A stretch of 52,904 nt of DNA from an uncultured Bacteroidales bacterium (GCA_905234475.1 CAJOHX010000009.1:1-52904), one strand, 5' to 3'. Shown: positions 16,015-24,109, counted from the stretch's first letter. Notes: generated by a model from the sequence alone, not told the origin. Numbers and translations: made by a program.

Positions 16015-16611
16015 ATGCTGCGTATAAATGCCGATTTTTCGTGTCTGGAGGGCACAAATTGTTTCTGCGCACCGGAAAGTGCGGAGCGGATCCGGCGCAA
16101 TGTCGCCGAATTGCCGCTCCATGCCTTCCATGACATCGGCACCGGAGACTATCATTATGTCAGCCTATTCTGGCTGGAGCGGATCCGGGAGCCGTTTTCG
16201 CTGGTCCTCTTCGACCACCACCCGGACGATCAGCCGGGCGCCTTCGGCGACGGCCTGCTCAGCTGCGGCGGCTGGGTGGCGCTGGCCCGGCGCCTGCCGC
16301 TGCTGCGCTCGGACGTATGGGTGCGCGACGCGGCGGACTTCCCCGCCCTGCAGCGGCTGCCGGAAGGCCCCGTCTACCTTTCCATCGACCTGGACGTCCT
16401 GTCGCCGGACTACGCCCGCACGGACTGGGACCAGGGGGCGATGCGCCTCGGGGAGCTGCTCTCCGCGCTTCGCGCAATTGCGGCGGCCCACCCCGTCCTG
16501 GGCGTGGACCTGTGCGGCGGGCTGACACCCGAAAAAGGAGCCTCCCCGGCAGACGAGGCGTTGAACGCCCGCACCGGGGAGGCTGTCTGGCAGGTATTCG
16601 CCGACCTGTGA
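16015..16611 (+). CDS. Short arginase-family-like protein
   Basis: 198 residues. It has the manganese-binding signatures of ureohydrolases in the right order: GTGDYH (about 43-48), VLFDHHPDDQPG (about 64-75) and YLSIDLDVLSPDYARTDWDQ (about 122-141). The middle motif is DHHPD rather than the usual DxHxD. The protein is only about two thirds of the normal arginase/agmatinase length and lacks part of the N-terminal region. It may be a degenerate or specialised amidinohydrolase; the substrate cannot be inferred. It is convergent with the TonB-C lipoprotein gene, with directly abutting stops. Divergent from the gcv unit. Confidence 0.7.
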   Translation: MLRINADFSCLEGTNCFCAPESAERIRRNVAELPLHAFHDIGTGDYHYVSLFWLERIREPFSLVLFDHHPDDQPGAFGDGLLSCGGWVALARRLPLLRSDVWVRDAADFPALQRLPEGPVYLSIDLDVLSPDYARTDWDQGAMRLGELLSALRAIAAAHPVLGVDLCGGLTPEKGASPADEALNARTGEAVWQVFADL

Positions 16612-17184
16612 TTATCTGAGGGCAAACACCACCGGGATGTTATAGGCAACGGGGACGTTCTTGCCGCCCACCTTGGCCGGCGTCCAGTCCGGAGCGGAGT
16701 TGACGACGCGGAGGGCCTCGGCGTCAAGGGCGTCGGACACGCCGCTCGTCACGCGGGCATTCTTGATCTTGCCGTTGGCGTCAACGATGAAGTTGACCAT
16801 CACGCGGCCTGACTCACCGTTGTCGATGGCGACCTGCGGGTACTTGAGGTTGTCCTGCACATACTTGACGAAAGCATCGGAGCTGCCGCCGTTGAAGGTC
16901 GGCTGCACTTCCGCTGCGGCTGCAGGAATGATGTCGTCGAGCTTATCGAGAGCGTCCAGGGTGCGGTCTACGCCTTCCTTGGCAGCCTCTTCAATGGCGC
17001 CTTCGGCCTCTTTCGCGGCCTTGCCAGCCTTCTTGGCAGCGCCCTTCGCAGCGCCTTCGACGGACTCGACGGCATCGCCGGCGGCTTTCTTAAGGGCATT
17101 CTCTTCCTCCTTGCCGTTGTTCTTGCAGGAGAAGGTCATCATCGCACAGGCGGCGATCATGACGATGGTAAACAGTTTCTTCAT
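16612..17184 (-). CDS. Lipoprotein with helical linker and TonB C-terminal domain
   Basis: 190 residues. Signal MKKLFTIVMIAACAMMTFSC with a lipobox (Cys at 20). Residues about 30-85 are an Ala/Lys/Glu-rich amphipathic helix (KKAAGDAVESVEGAAKGAAK and similar 11-residue-like periodicity). The C-terminal 90 residues match the TonB/energy-transducer C-terminal domain: FVKYVQDNLKYPQVAIDNGE, GRVMVNFIVDANGKIKNARV, LRVVNSAPDWTPAKVGGKNV. In a true TonB the N-terminus is a transmembrane anchor facing ExbBD; here it is a lipid anchor, so energy transduction is doubtful and a binding or scaffolding role is more likely. It is monocistronic, with its own -7 box at 17222. Confidence 0.82.
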   Translation of the reverse strand: MKKLFTIVMIAACAMMTFSCKNNGKEEENALKKAAGDAVESVEGAAKGAAKKAGKAAKEAEGAIEEAAKEGVDRTLDALDKLDDIIPAAAAEVQPTFNGGSSDAFVKYVQDNLKYPQVAIDNGESGRVMVNFIVDANGKIKNARVTSGVSDALDAEALRVVNSAPDWTPAKVGGKNVPVAYNIPVVFALR

Positions 17185-17221
17185 AATGGATTGGATATTT
17201 GATGATACGATTATTCCAACA

Positions 17222-17229
17222 CAAAGATA
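17222..17229 (-). promoter_or_regulatory. -7 promoter box TATCTTTG (minus)
   Basis: Perfect TAnnTTTG on the minus strand, 37 nt before the TonB-C lipoprotein ATG. Confidence 0.6.
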
Positions 17230-17250
17230 GCAATTTCCCTCAAAAAATGG

Positions 17251-17258
17251 TATCTTTG
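17251..17258 (+). promoter_or_regulatory. -7 promoter box TATCTTTG abutting the cstA start
   Basis: Perfect TAnnTTTG ending 4 nt before the cstA ATG at 17263. A start of transcription 4-8 nt downstream would give a leaderless mRNA. Confidence 0.6.
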
Positions 17259-17262
17259 AACT

Positions 17263-18720
17263 ATGGTTTCATTCTTCATCAGCGTTGCAGCCCTGATCCT
17301 GGGGTACTTGATTTACGGCAAGTTCGTCGAGCGCGTGTTCGGGCCGGATCCCAACCGGAAGACGCCGGCGATCACCAAGGCCGACGGCGTGGATTTCATT
17401 CCCATGCCCACGTGGAAGGTTTTCATGATCCAGTTCCTGAACATCGCCGGCACCGGTCCCATTTTCGGCGCCATCATGGGTGCCAAGTTCGGCCCGGCAG
17501 CGTATCTCTGGATCGTGCTGGGATGCATTTTCGGCGGAGCCGTGCATGATTATTTCAGCGGCATGCTGTCGCTGCGCAACGGCGGCGCAGGCCTGCCGGA
17601 GCTGATCGGCAAGTATCTGGGCAGGCGCACCAAGACCGTGATGCTGTGCTTCTCGATCTTGCTGCTGGTGCTTGTGGGCGCCGTGTTCGTGTACAGCCCG
17701 GCCGTGATCCTGAAGGACCTGGCGGGCGACGGCTCCAACGCTGCGTTCATGATCTGGGCGGGGGTGATTTTCGTGTATTATATCATTGCGACGATGCTCC
17801 CGATCGACAAGATCATCGGCAAGATCTACCCCGTGTTCGCCATCGCGCTGATCTTCATGGCCCTGGCCCTGATGGTCGGGCTGATCTTCAAGCATCCGCA
17901 GATCCCCGAGCTCTGGGACGGCCTGTCGAACCGCTCGAAGACCTGGGGCGGCGCCGGCCAGCCCATCTGGCCGTATATGTTCGTGACCATCGCCTGCGGG
18001 GCCATCAGCGGCTTCCATGCGACGCAGAGCCCGCTGATGGCGAGGTGCCTTAAGAATGAGAAGCTGGGCCGCCCGGTGTTCTACGGCTCGATGATCACTG
18101 AGGGGCTCGTGGCCCTGATCTGGGCTGCCGTGTCCTCCTATTTCTTCTTTGGCGGCGGCGCCGCGGAAGTGGGCGGCACCTTTGCCGATGCGGCTCCTAC
18201 CGTGGTGACCAAGGTCTCGCGCGCCTGGCTGGGCGTGCTGGGCAGCATCCTGGCCCTGTGCGGCGTGGTGGCTGCGCCGATTACCAGCGGCGACACGGCC
18301 CTGCGCAGCGCGCGCCTCATCATCGCCGACTTCCTGCATTTCGACCAGAAGGCTATCCCCAGGCGCCTGGCGATCAGCGTCCCGCTCTTCGTCGTGGCCG
18401 CGCTGCTGCTCTGGTTCAACATCGCCAACGAAGACGGCTTCAACGTGATCTGGCGCTATTTCGGCTGGGCCAACCAGACGCTCGCCGTGTTCACGCTGTG
18501 GGCTGTGACGGTCTACCTTTCGCGCGAGCGCAAGGGCGCCTACTACCTCATGACCCTGCTGCCGGCCTGCCTGATGACGGCCGTCAGCGTGACGTACCTG
18601 TGCATCGCGCAGATCGGCTTCAACCTCCCGCTCGGCTGGAATCGCTGGATCGGCGCCTGCGTGGTCGTGGTCGCCGCTACCCTCTTCTTCCTTTGGAAAT
18701 ACAGAACGAACCGCAAATAA
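17263..18720 (+). CDS. cstA: Carbon starvation protein CstA-family transporter (short form)
   Basis: 485 residues, about 12 hydrophobic segments. The CstA signature is clear: GYLIYGKFVERVFGPDPNRK, TPAITKADGVDFIPM, QFLNIAGTGPIFGAIMGAKF, GAVHDYFSGMLSLRNGG, and ISGFHATQSPLMARCLKNE near 247-265. It is the short bacterial form; E. coli CstA is about 700 residues. The family takes up peptides or pyruvate at the inner membrane. It precedes ettA by 12 nt. The promoter box lies 4 nt before the ATG, suggesting a leaderless transcript. Confidence 0.9.
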   Translation: MVSFFISVAALILGYLIYGKFVERVFGPDPNRKTPAITKADGVDFIPMPTWKVFMIQFLNIAGTGPIFGAIMGAKFGPAAYLWIVLGCIFGGAVHDYFSGMLSLRNGGAGLPELIGKYLGRRTKTVMLCFSILLLVLVGAVFVYSPAVILKDLAGDGSNAAFMIWAGVIFVYYIIATMLPIDKIIGKIYPVFAIALIFMALALMVGLIFKHPQIPELWDGLSNRSKTWGGAGQPIWPYMFVTIACGAISGFHATQSPLMARCLKNEKLGRPVFYGSMITEGLVALIWAAVSSYFFFGGGAAEVGGTFADAAPTVVTKVSRAWLGVLGSILALCGVVAAPITSGDTALRSARLIIADFLHFDQKAIPRRLAISVPLFVVAALLLWFNIANEDGFNVIWRYFGWANQTLAVFTLWAVTVYLSRERKGAYYLMTLLPACLMTAVSVTYLCIAQIGFNLPLGWNRWIGACVVVVAATLFFLWKYRTNRK

Positions 18721-18732
18721 CCTCCTTCGCCC

Positions 18733-20409
18733 ATGGCTGACGAAAAGATTATTTTCTCCATGAACGGGGTTGGCAAGGTCCTTCCCCACAACAACAAGGT
18801 CATCCTCAAGGACATCTATCTCTCCTTCTTCTACGGGGCCAAGATCGGCATCATCGGCCTGAACGGCTCGGGCAAGTCCACCCTGCTGAAGATCATCGCC
18901 GGCGTGGAGAAATCCTACAAGGGCGAGGTGGTCTGGGCGCCCGGCTACACGGTCGGCTACCTGGAGCAGGAGCCGCAGATGGATCCGGACAAAACGGTCC
19001 TGGAAGTGGTCCAGGAGGGTGTCGCGGAGGTGATGGATATGCTCAATGAGTACAACGAGATCGGCATGAAGTTCTGCGAGCCGATGTCGGACGACGAAAT
19101 GAACCGGCTGATCGAGCGCCAGGGCGAGCTCACCGAGCTCATCGAGCACCACGACGGCTGGGAGGTCGACGCCAAGCTGGAGCGCGCCATGGACGCCCTG
19201 CAGTGCCCGCCTTCCGACGCGAAGGTGGCCACCCTGTCGGGCGGCGAACGGCGCCGTGTGGCGCTCTGCCGCCTGCTCCTCCAGCAGCCGGACGTACTGC
19301 TTCTTGACGAGCCCACCAACCACCTTGACACGGAGAGTATCCAGTGGCTGGAAGCCCACCTCAAGCAATACAAGGGCACGGTCATCGCGGTCACGCACGA
19401 CCGTTATTTCCTGGACAACGTGGCCGGCTGGATCCTGGAGCTGGACCGTGGCGAGGGCATTCCCTGGAAGGGCAATTATTCCTCCTGGCTGGAGCAGAAG
19501 AGCCTGCGCCTCGCGCAGGAGGAGAAGCAGGAGAGCAAGCGGCGCAAGACCCTCGAGCGCGAGCTCGAATGGGTTCGGATGGCCCCCAGGGCCCGCCAGG
19601 CCAAGCAGAAGGCCCGTCTGGGCGCCTACGAGAAGCTGGCTTCCGCCGATGCGAAGGAGAAGGAGGCGCGCCTCGAAATCTATATCCCCAACGGTCCGCA
19701 CCTGGGCAACAAGGTGATCGAGTTCCATGACGTGAGCAAGGCCTATGGCGACAAGCTCCTCTTCGAGCACCTGACCTTCGTGCTGCCGCCCGCGGGTATC
19801 GTGGGCGTAATCGGCCCCAACGGCGCCGGCAAGACCACCCTCTTCCGCCTGATCATGGGCATCGAGCAGCCCGACAGCGGCACCATCGAGATCGGCCCCA
19901 CGGCCAAGATCGCCTATGTGGACCAGCAGCACAAGAGCATCGACCCGGACAAGACGGTCTACGAGACCATCGCCGGCAATTCCGAATGGGTGCGCCTGGG
20001 CGGGCGCGACATCAATGCGCGCAGCTGGGTGTCGCGCTTCAACTTCTCCGGCGCCGACCAGGAGAAGCTCTGCGGGGTGCTGTCCGGCGGCGAGCGCAAC
20101 CGCCTGCACCTGGCGCTGACGCTCAAGGACGAAGGCAATGTGCTGCTCCTCGACGAGCCGACCAACGACGTGGACATCAATACGATACGCGCGCTCGAGG
20201 AGGGTCTCGACGGCTTCGCGGGCTGCGCCGTCGTGGTCAGCCACGACCGCTGGTTCCTGGACCGCATCGCCACCCACATCCTCGCCTTCGAGGGCGACGG
20301 GCAGGTCTACTTCTTCGAGGGCAGCTACTCCGAATACGAAGAGAACCGCAAGGCCCGCCTCGGCGATGCCGAGCCGAAAAGATTTAAATATAAAAAGTTG
20401 ATGGACTAG
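18733..20409 (+). CDS. ettA: Energy-dependent translational throttle protein (ABC-F ATPase)
   Basis: 558 residues with two ABC domains and no membrane part. Walker A motifs are GLNGSGKST (about 37-45) and GPNGAGKTT (about 358-366). Signature motifs are TLSGGERRRVALCRLLLQQP and VLSGGERNRLHLALTLKDEG. Walker B segments are LLLDEPTNHLD and LLLDEPTNDVD. The linker RQAKQKARLGAYEKL and the segment VRMAPRARQAKQKAR match EttA rather than Uup or antibiotic-resistance ABC-F proteins. It binds the ribosomal E site and gates the first peptide bond according to the ATP/ADP ratio. It follows cstA closely, which makes nutritional co-expression plausible. Confidence 0.94.
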   Translation: MADEKIIFSMNGVGKVLPHNNKVILKDIYLSFFYGAKIGIIGLNGSGKSTLLKIIAGVEKSYKGEVVWAPGYTVGYLEQEPQMDPDKTVLEVVQEGVAEVMDMLNEYNEIGMKFCEPMSDDEMNRLIERQGELTELIEHHDGWEVDAKLERAMDALQCPPSDAKVATLSGGERRRVALCRLLLQQPDVLLLDEPTNHLDTESIQWLEAHLKQYKGTVIAVTHDRYFLDNVAGWILELDRGEGIPWKGNYSSWLEQKSLRLAQEEKQESKRRKTLERELEWVRMAPRARQAKQKARLGAYEKLASADAKEKEARLEIYIPNGPHLGNKVIEFHDVSKAYGDKLLFEHLTFVLPPAGIVGVIGPNGAGKTTLFRLIMGIEQPDSGTIEIGPTAKIAYVDQQHKSIDPDKTVYETIAGNSEWVRLGGRDINARSWVSRFNFSGADQEKLCGVLSGGERNRLHLALTLKDEGNVLLLDEPTNDVDINTIRALEEGLDGFAGCAVVVSHDRWFLDRIATHILAFEGDGQVYFFEGSYSEYEENRKARLGDAEPKRFKYKKLMD

Positions 20410-20412
20410 ACC

Positions 20413-20444
20413 CGTCATTCGCCGGCCCCGACCGGCGAATCTCC
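20413..20444 (-). repeat. Interspersed palindromic repeat, copy 7
   Basis: CGTCATTCGCCGGCCCCG then ACCGGCGAATCTCC. Lies between the ettA stop and the next ATG (20454). Confidence 0.9.
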
Positions 20445-20453
20445 AGACAAGAT

Positions 20454-20831
20454 ATGAAAAGAAGCTATTCCGACGATATCAAGACCCTTCAGGACAGCAT
20501 CCGCCGCCTGAACGAGATTAAAGACGTCCTCTACGCCGTGGAGGAGGTGGCCCTGCAGGTGGAGCGGAGCGTCAGCGAGATTGACGCACGGATCCCCCTG
20601 CGGGAGAATATTTCCCAGATCAAGGACGGCACGGAGCGTGCCCAGGCCGAGCATGCGCTGGACCTGCTGGAAGAGACCTTCGCGCTTATCGACGAGATCC
20701 TCGGTCCGCCCGAGGACGAGATGACCGGCGAGCCCGTCGGCACGCCGATGGATCCCGTGGCCCGGGGCAGCGAACTGCGCCTGGAGGACTTCCTGCGCAA
20801 CTACAAACCAGGCAAAGGCAAGGTCAGTTGA
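20454..20831 (+). CDS. Small helical hypothetical protein
   Basis: 125 residues, starting MKRSYSDDIKTLQDSIRRLN. The first 85 residues are predicted helical with heptad-like Leu/Val/Ile (IKDVLYAVEEVALQVERSVS); the rest is Pro/Gly/Asp-rich. No signal peptide or known motif. It is separated from ettA by a palindromic repeat and may still be co-transcribed. The end overlaps by five bases the TTG start proposed for the truncated acyltransferase reading. Confidence 0.7.
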   Translation: MKRSYSDDIKTLQDSIRRLNEIKDVLYAVEEVALQVERSVSEIDARIPLRENISQIKDGTERAQAEHALDLLEETFALIDEILGPPEDEMTGEPVGTPMDPVARGSELRLEDFLRNYKPGKGKVS

Positions 20832-20955
20832 CAGGGGCGGCCAATCAGTACACCCAGCGCAATCCCGCACTCGACATTTTGCGGGCGCTCACGGTGTGCC
20901 TGATGGTCTTTGTCAACAACCTGTGGACCATCCGCGGGACGATGACGTCCGGGCG
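20827..20955 (+). pseudogene. N-terminal remnant of a COG4299/DUF5009-type membrane acyltransferase
   Basis: The plus-strand frame from TTG 20827 reads TGAANQYTQRNPALDILRAL, then TVCLMVFVNNLWTIRG. This matches the first transmembrane segment of heparan-alpha-glucosaminide N-acetyltransferase-like proteins, where R..lDilRGltv..MvfVNn is the conserved opening. The homology stops around 20945, and the frame ends at 20996 inside the 3' end of the convergent fucosidase gene. A full gene is about 1.1-1.2 kb, so nearly 90% is missing. It is most simply a deletion that joined the GH29 3' end to the acyltransferase 5' end. Confidence 0.65.
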
Positions 20956-20970
20956 TTCATCCGCGTACAG

Positions 20971-22482
20971 TCAGTCTTCGACAGTCTCCGATAGATAAGC
21001 GGCAACAGCCGACAGATGCGGCTTGGCGCGGGACGCGGTGACGCGCACGCGCAGCCGCAGGGCGTTCTGTGTCGGGAAGCGGACGATGCGGCGGTAGCCG
21101 ACGTTGGTGCCGCGCGCGATCTCGCGCCAGCCGTCCTCCCACACGTCCACGGCGAAAGCCTCGATGCGCTCCCCCTTCGACAGATCTTCGCGGAGCTCCA
21201 GGCGGTTGAAGCGGACGGCGAGCGGGAGGGTGTACTCGTACGAGGGGATTCGCCGGTCGGAGCCGGCGAATGACGACAAAGCAGCGCCTTCCAACAGATT
21301 GTTACTGTACGTGTCGCGGATGCGGCGGCCGACTTCGGCGAGGACGCTGCTGTCGCGCGGGGAGATGCGCCCGTCGCGCCCCGGCGGGACGTTGAGCAGC
21401 AGGATGCTGTTGCCGCCCACGGCGCGCTCCCAGATGTCAAAGACATTGTCCGCACTGCGCACGGCCTGTTCGTCTTCGTTGCGCCAGAACCATCCGTCGC
21501 GGATGGATACGTCCGTCTCCGCGGGCTGGTAGTGCAGCCAGAAGGGCTTTTCCTGCACCAGCAGGCGCTCCCGGCTGCCCAGGTCCGCTTCCGTCAGGTC
21601 GTCGAACATGTTCATCACGGCAGGATCCTGCGCGTACGGGATGACGTTCCATTCTGCAGTGCGGGTCTCCCCCGCCTCGTTGCCGCACCAGCGCAGGTCT
21701 TCCTTGCCGAAGACGACGGCGTCGGGCGCGAGGGCATGGATGAGCTCCTTCCAGGCCAGGTAGTTGTACTGCTGGCCGCCCTTGTGCTTGGGGTGCGCCC
21801 CGTCGAACCAGACCTCGGAAATGGGGCCGTACTCGGTCAGGAGCTCGAAGAGCTGGTTCATGAAGTATTCGTTGTAGTCGTCCAGCTCGGCCCGGAAGGT
21901 CGTCTTGTTGTCGAACGGCCGGCCTTCGACGGGGCGCGGGACGGTGCGCAGCGTGGCCGCGCTCCCGTTGCCGTACAGGCCGTCCGGCGCCTCCATCTGG
22001 TAGAGGTCCGCCGGGGAGAGGTAGAAGCCGAATTCCAGGCCGTATTTGCGGCAGGAGGCCGCCAGTTCCTTCACCACGTCGCCCCGGTACGGCGAGGAGG
22101 CCACGCCGTGCTGCGTGTAGCGGCTCGGCCAGAGGACGAACCCGTCGTGGTGCTTGGCCGTGAGGATGACGCGCTTCATGCCGGCATCCTTGAAAATGCG
22201 GCACCACTGGTCGGTGTCCGGCGCGTCCAGCGCGAAAACCGACGGGTCCTCGATGCCGCTGCCCCATTCCACGCCCGTGAAGGTGTTGGGCCCGAAGTGC
22301 ACGAAGGCGGCGAAGCCGTTTTCGAGGGCATGCAGCTGCTGCGGGGTGGGAACCACGCGCACGGCTTTGGCCAGGACCGTTTCCGGGCCGTCCTGCGCGT
22401 CCACGCGGAGGGTCCGGGCCGTGGGGGCCTGGCAGGCGTTCAGGGCCACGCAAAGGGCCAGGAGGAGGGAAATCTTGCGCAT
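20971..22482 (-). CDS. GH29 alpha-L-fucosidase-like lipoprotein
   Basis: 503 residues from ATG 22482. MRKISLLLALCVALNACQAP is a lipoprotein signal with Cys at 17. An upstream in-frame ATG at 22527 would spoil the signal and lies beyond the -7 box, so it is rejected. The catalytic TIM barrel has FAAFVHFGPNTFTG, LTAKHHDGFVLWPSRY, and ISEVWFDGAHPKHKG, where the Asp is the expected nucleophile. A C-terminal beta-sandwich follows. Residues about 403-413 (SFAGSDRRIP) are encoded by an interspersed repeat and lie in the linker to the C-terminal domain. The enzyme removes terminal fucose, probably from mucin or plant glycans, at the cell surface or in the periplasm. Confidence 0.9.
   Translation of the reverse strand: MRKISLLLALCVALNACQAPTARTLRVDAQDGPETVLAKAVRVVPTPQQLHALENGFAAFVHFGPNTFTGVEWGSGIEDPSVFALDAPDTDQWCRIFKDAGMKRVILTAKHHDGFVLWPSRYTQHGVASSPYRGDVVKELAASCRKYGLEFGFYLSPADLYQMEAPDGLYGNGSAATLRTVPRPVEGRPFDNKTTFRAELDDYNEYFMNQLFELLTEYGPISEVWFDGAHPKHKGGQQYNYLAWKELIHALAPDAVVFGKEDLRWCGNEAGETRTAEWNVIPYAQDPAVMNMFDDLTEADLGSRERLLVQEKPFWLHYQPAETDVSIRDGWFWRNEDEQAVRSADNVFDIWERAVGGNSILLLNVPPGRDGRISPRDSSVLAEVGRRIRDTYSNNLLEGAALSSFAGSDRRIPSYEYTLPLAVRFNRLELREDLSKGERIEAFAVDVWEDGWREIARGTNVGYRRIVRFPTQNALRLRVRVTASRAKPHLSAVAAYLSETVED
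21244..21275 (+). repeat. Interspersed palindromic repeat, copy 8, in frame within GH29 gene
   Basis: GGGGATTCGCCGGTC then GGAGCCGGCGAATGACG. In the gene's frame (minus strand) it encodes SSFAGSDRRIP without disturbing the reading frame. Confidence 0.9.
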
Positions 22483-22486
22483 AGGA

Positions 22487-22494
22487 CAAAAATA
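22487..22494 (-). promoter_or_regulatory. -7 promoter box TATTTTTG abutting the GH29 start
   Basis: TAnnTTTG on the minus strand, ending 4 nt before the ATG at 22482. A leaderless or nearly leaderless transcript is implied. Confidence 0.5.
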
Positions 22495-22508
22495 GCAATT
22501 AATTTTCG

Positions 22509-22516
22509 TACATTTG
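22509..22516 (+). promoter_or_regulatory. -7 promoter box TACATTTG
   Basis: Perfect TAnnTTTG, 16 nt before the ATG of the hypothetical gene at 22533. Divergent from the GH29 promoter. Confidence 0.6.
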
Positions 22517-22532
22517 TGAAAACACAAGCACT

Positions 22533-22976
22533 ATGGCCTACGACATTTCCATCAAGCTCCCCCAGGGCTGGGTCTCCGACCTGGACACCTATCTCGACGA
22601 ATCCGGCGTTGAGATCACCCACCTGAGCTGCCACCTTCCCAACGACAGGAAGCAGACCGACGAGGCGCTGATCGACGCCTACGTGGGTCCCATGCCGGAG
22701 GACACGACGGCGGCGGACCAGGCGCTGGCCAATTACGCCGACACCGTCGGCTTCGACGAAGAGGATCCCGAGGACTTCGACCCCATCATCGAATGGCCGT
22801 TCAACGGCAAGAAAGCCTATGGTTTCGAGGCACTCGCCGAGGATGACTCGCCGATGCGGATGATGTGCTACGAGCCCAAGAAGGGCATCCTGGTGATCCT
22901 GGTCGTGCTGGCCAAGGACGACGACACGCTCGTGGAAGCGGTCACGCTCGCCGAGCGCGGCCTGCGCCTCAAATAG
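22533..22976 (+). CDS. Acidic hypothetical protein upstream of a WYL regulator
   Basis: 147 residues, very acidic (DEEDPEDFDPIIEWPFNGKK). No signal peptide. The C-terminal third has a beta-strand/helix pattern (KKGILVILVVLAKDDDTLVE) that ends in an amphipathic helix. I do not recognise the family. It has its own -7 box and is 2 nt upstream of the WYL gene, so the two form an operon and the protein may be functionally tied to the regulator. Confidence 0.75.
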   Translation: MAYDISIKLPQGWVSDLDTYLDESGVEITHLSCHLPNDRKQTDEALIDAYVGPMPEDTTAADQALANYADTVGFDEEDPEDFDPIIEWPFNGKKAYGFEALAEDDSPMRMMCYEPKKGILVILVVLAKDDDTLVEAVTLAERGLRLK

Positions 22977-22978
22977 CG

Positions 22979-23890
22979 ATGGACCAGCCCAAGATCGAGC
23001 GCATGCTGCGCCTGATGACCCTGATGTCGGGGAGCGTCGAGTATACCGTCGACGAGCTCGCCGACAAGTTGGACACGTCCTACCGCTCGATCTACCGCTA
23101 TATCGACACCTTCAAGAGCTGCGGCTTCGCCGTAGAGAAGATCCACGGCAACATCTACCGCCTGGCGAAGCTCTCGCCCCGCTATCCCGACCTGGACAAG
23201 CTGGTCTATTTCTCCGAGGAGGAGGCCTACCTGGTCAACCACCTGATCGACCGGCTGGACCCGACCAATGCCCTTAAGGCGGGCCTGCAGCGCAAGCTGG
23301 CGGCCATCTACAGCAGCACGAGCATCGCGGATTATATCGACAAGCGGTCCAACGCCGCCAATGTCGAGGCGCTCTCCCGCGCCGTGCGCGAGAAGAAGCC
23401 CGTGCGGCTGGTCCGCTACGAATCCGGCCACAGCGGGCAGATCCGCGACCGCCGCGTGGAGCCCTTCGGCTTCACCACCAATTTCATCGACGTGTGGGCC
23501 TTCGACCTGGAGGACGGGCGCAACAAGATCTTCAAGATCAGCCGCATGGAGGAGGTCGAGGTGCTGGAGGACGAGGCGTGGAGCCGCGAGGCGGAGCATG
23601 AGCGGCTGGGGATGGACGTGTTCCGCATGGCGGGAAAGGAAGAATTCCGCGTCCGCCTGCGCCTTACCATGAAGGCGAAGAACCTGCTCGTAGAGGAGTA
23701 TCCCCTCGCGGAGCGCGACCTGACGGCGGACGGCGACGCGTGGATCCTGGACACGGGTATCTGCGCTGCCATGGGCGTGGGACGCTTCGTCGCCGGCCTC
23801 GCCGGGGAGGTCGAAATCCTCGACGGAGAGCCGCTCCGCGCCTGGCTCCGCGAATATTTGCAACATTTTTCGAAAGATTTTTCTCTTTGA
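22979..23890 (+). CDS. WYL-domain transcriptional regulator
   Basis: 303 residues from ATG 22979 (the frame is open further upstream, inside the preceding gene). The N-terminal winged helix-turn-helix is YTVDELADKLDTSYRSIYRY, followed by IDTFKSCGFAVEKIHGNIYR. The WYL domain spans about 125-215 with VRLVRYESGHSGQIRDRRVE and FIDVWAFDLEDGRNKIFKIS, where W-A-F replaces W-Y-L. A WCX-like C-terminal domain follows. Such proteins respond to ligands or single-stranded DNA and control stress or defence genes. Its stop codon lies within the palindromic operator of the next small gene, so it is a natural candidate regulator of that operator; this is inference only. Confidence 0.88.
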   Translation: MDQPKIERMLRLMTLMSGSVEYTVDELADKLDTSYRSIYRYIDTFKSCGFAVEKIHGNIYRLAKLSPRYPDLDKLVYFSEEEAYLVNHLIDRLDPTNALKAGLQRKLAAIYSSTSIADYIDKRSNAANVEALSRAVREKKPVRLVRYESGHSGQIRDRRVEPFGFTTNFIDVWAFDLEDGRNKIFKISRMEEVEVLEDEAWSREAEHERLGMDVFRMAGKEEFRVRLRLTMKAKNLLVEEYPLAERDLTADGDAWILDTGICAAMGVGRFVAGLAGEVEILDGEPLRAWLREYLQHFSKDFSL

Positions 23891-23921
23891 CAAGACCTGT
23901 CAAAACGGGGGCGTACCTTTG
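23886..23921 (+). promoter_or_regulatory. Palindromic operator plus -7 promoter box (copy 2)
   Basis: The inverted repeat TTTGACAAGACCTGTCAAA (23886-23904), a 9-nt spacer, then TACCTTTG (23914-23921). Arms, centre length and spacer are the same as at 262-297. The leader also has GTACCTTTG (23913-23921) facing CAAAGGTAC just before the ATG, which could fold into a stem near the start codon. Confidence 0.7.
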
Positions 23922-23953
23922 CATCGTTGAAACAAGATAACAAAGGTACTACC

Positions 23954-24109
23954 ATGAGCAAGAACGAGAAGATATTGAGCCTCCGCGCCGCCCTCGCGCA
24001 GCAGATTACCGACCGTACGCACAATGAAGACGCCGCCCGGCAGATTGCCGGCACGGTGTCCGCCGATTTCATCGAGCTCTTCGACGAGCTGGATCTGGTG
24101 CTCGCCTAA
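23954..24109 (+). CDS. Small hypothetical protein under a palindromic operator
   Basis: 51 residues: MSKNEKILSLRAALAQQITD at the start, DFIELFDELDLVLA at the end. Two predicted amphipathic helices, soluble, slightly acidic. The start follows the operator and -7 box by 32 nt; an in-frame ATG at 23927 lies only 5 nt from the -7 box and is less likely. The 3' end overlaps the convergent fRMsr gene by 4 nt. No family is recognised. Size and regulation would fit a stress-induced small protein, but this is not shown by the sequence. Confidence 0.65.
   Translation: MSKNEKILSLRAALAQQITDRTHNEDAARQIAGTVSADFIELFDELDLVLA

Noticed and set aside
17269..20418. 1049-codon open frame on the minus strand across cstA and ettA
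   Set aside because: Shadow of GC-rich codon bias; low-complexity Ala/Arg/His/Val-rich translation, while the plus strand encodes clear CstA and EttA.
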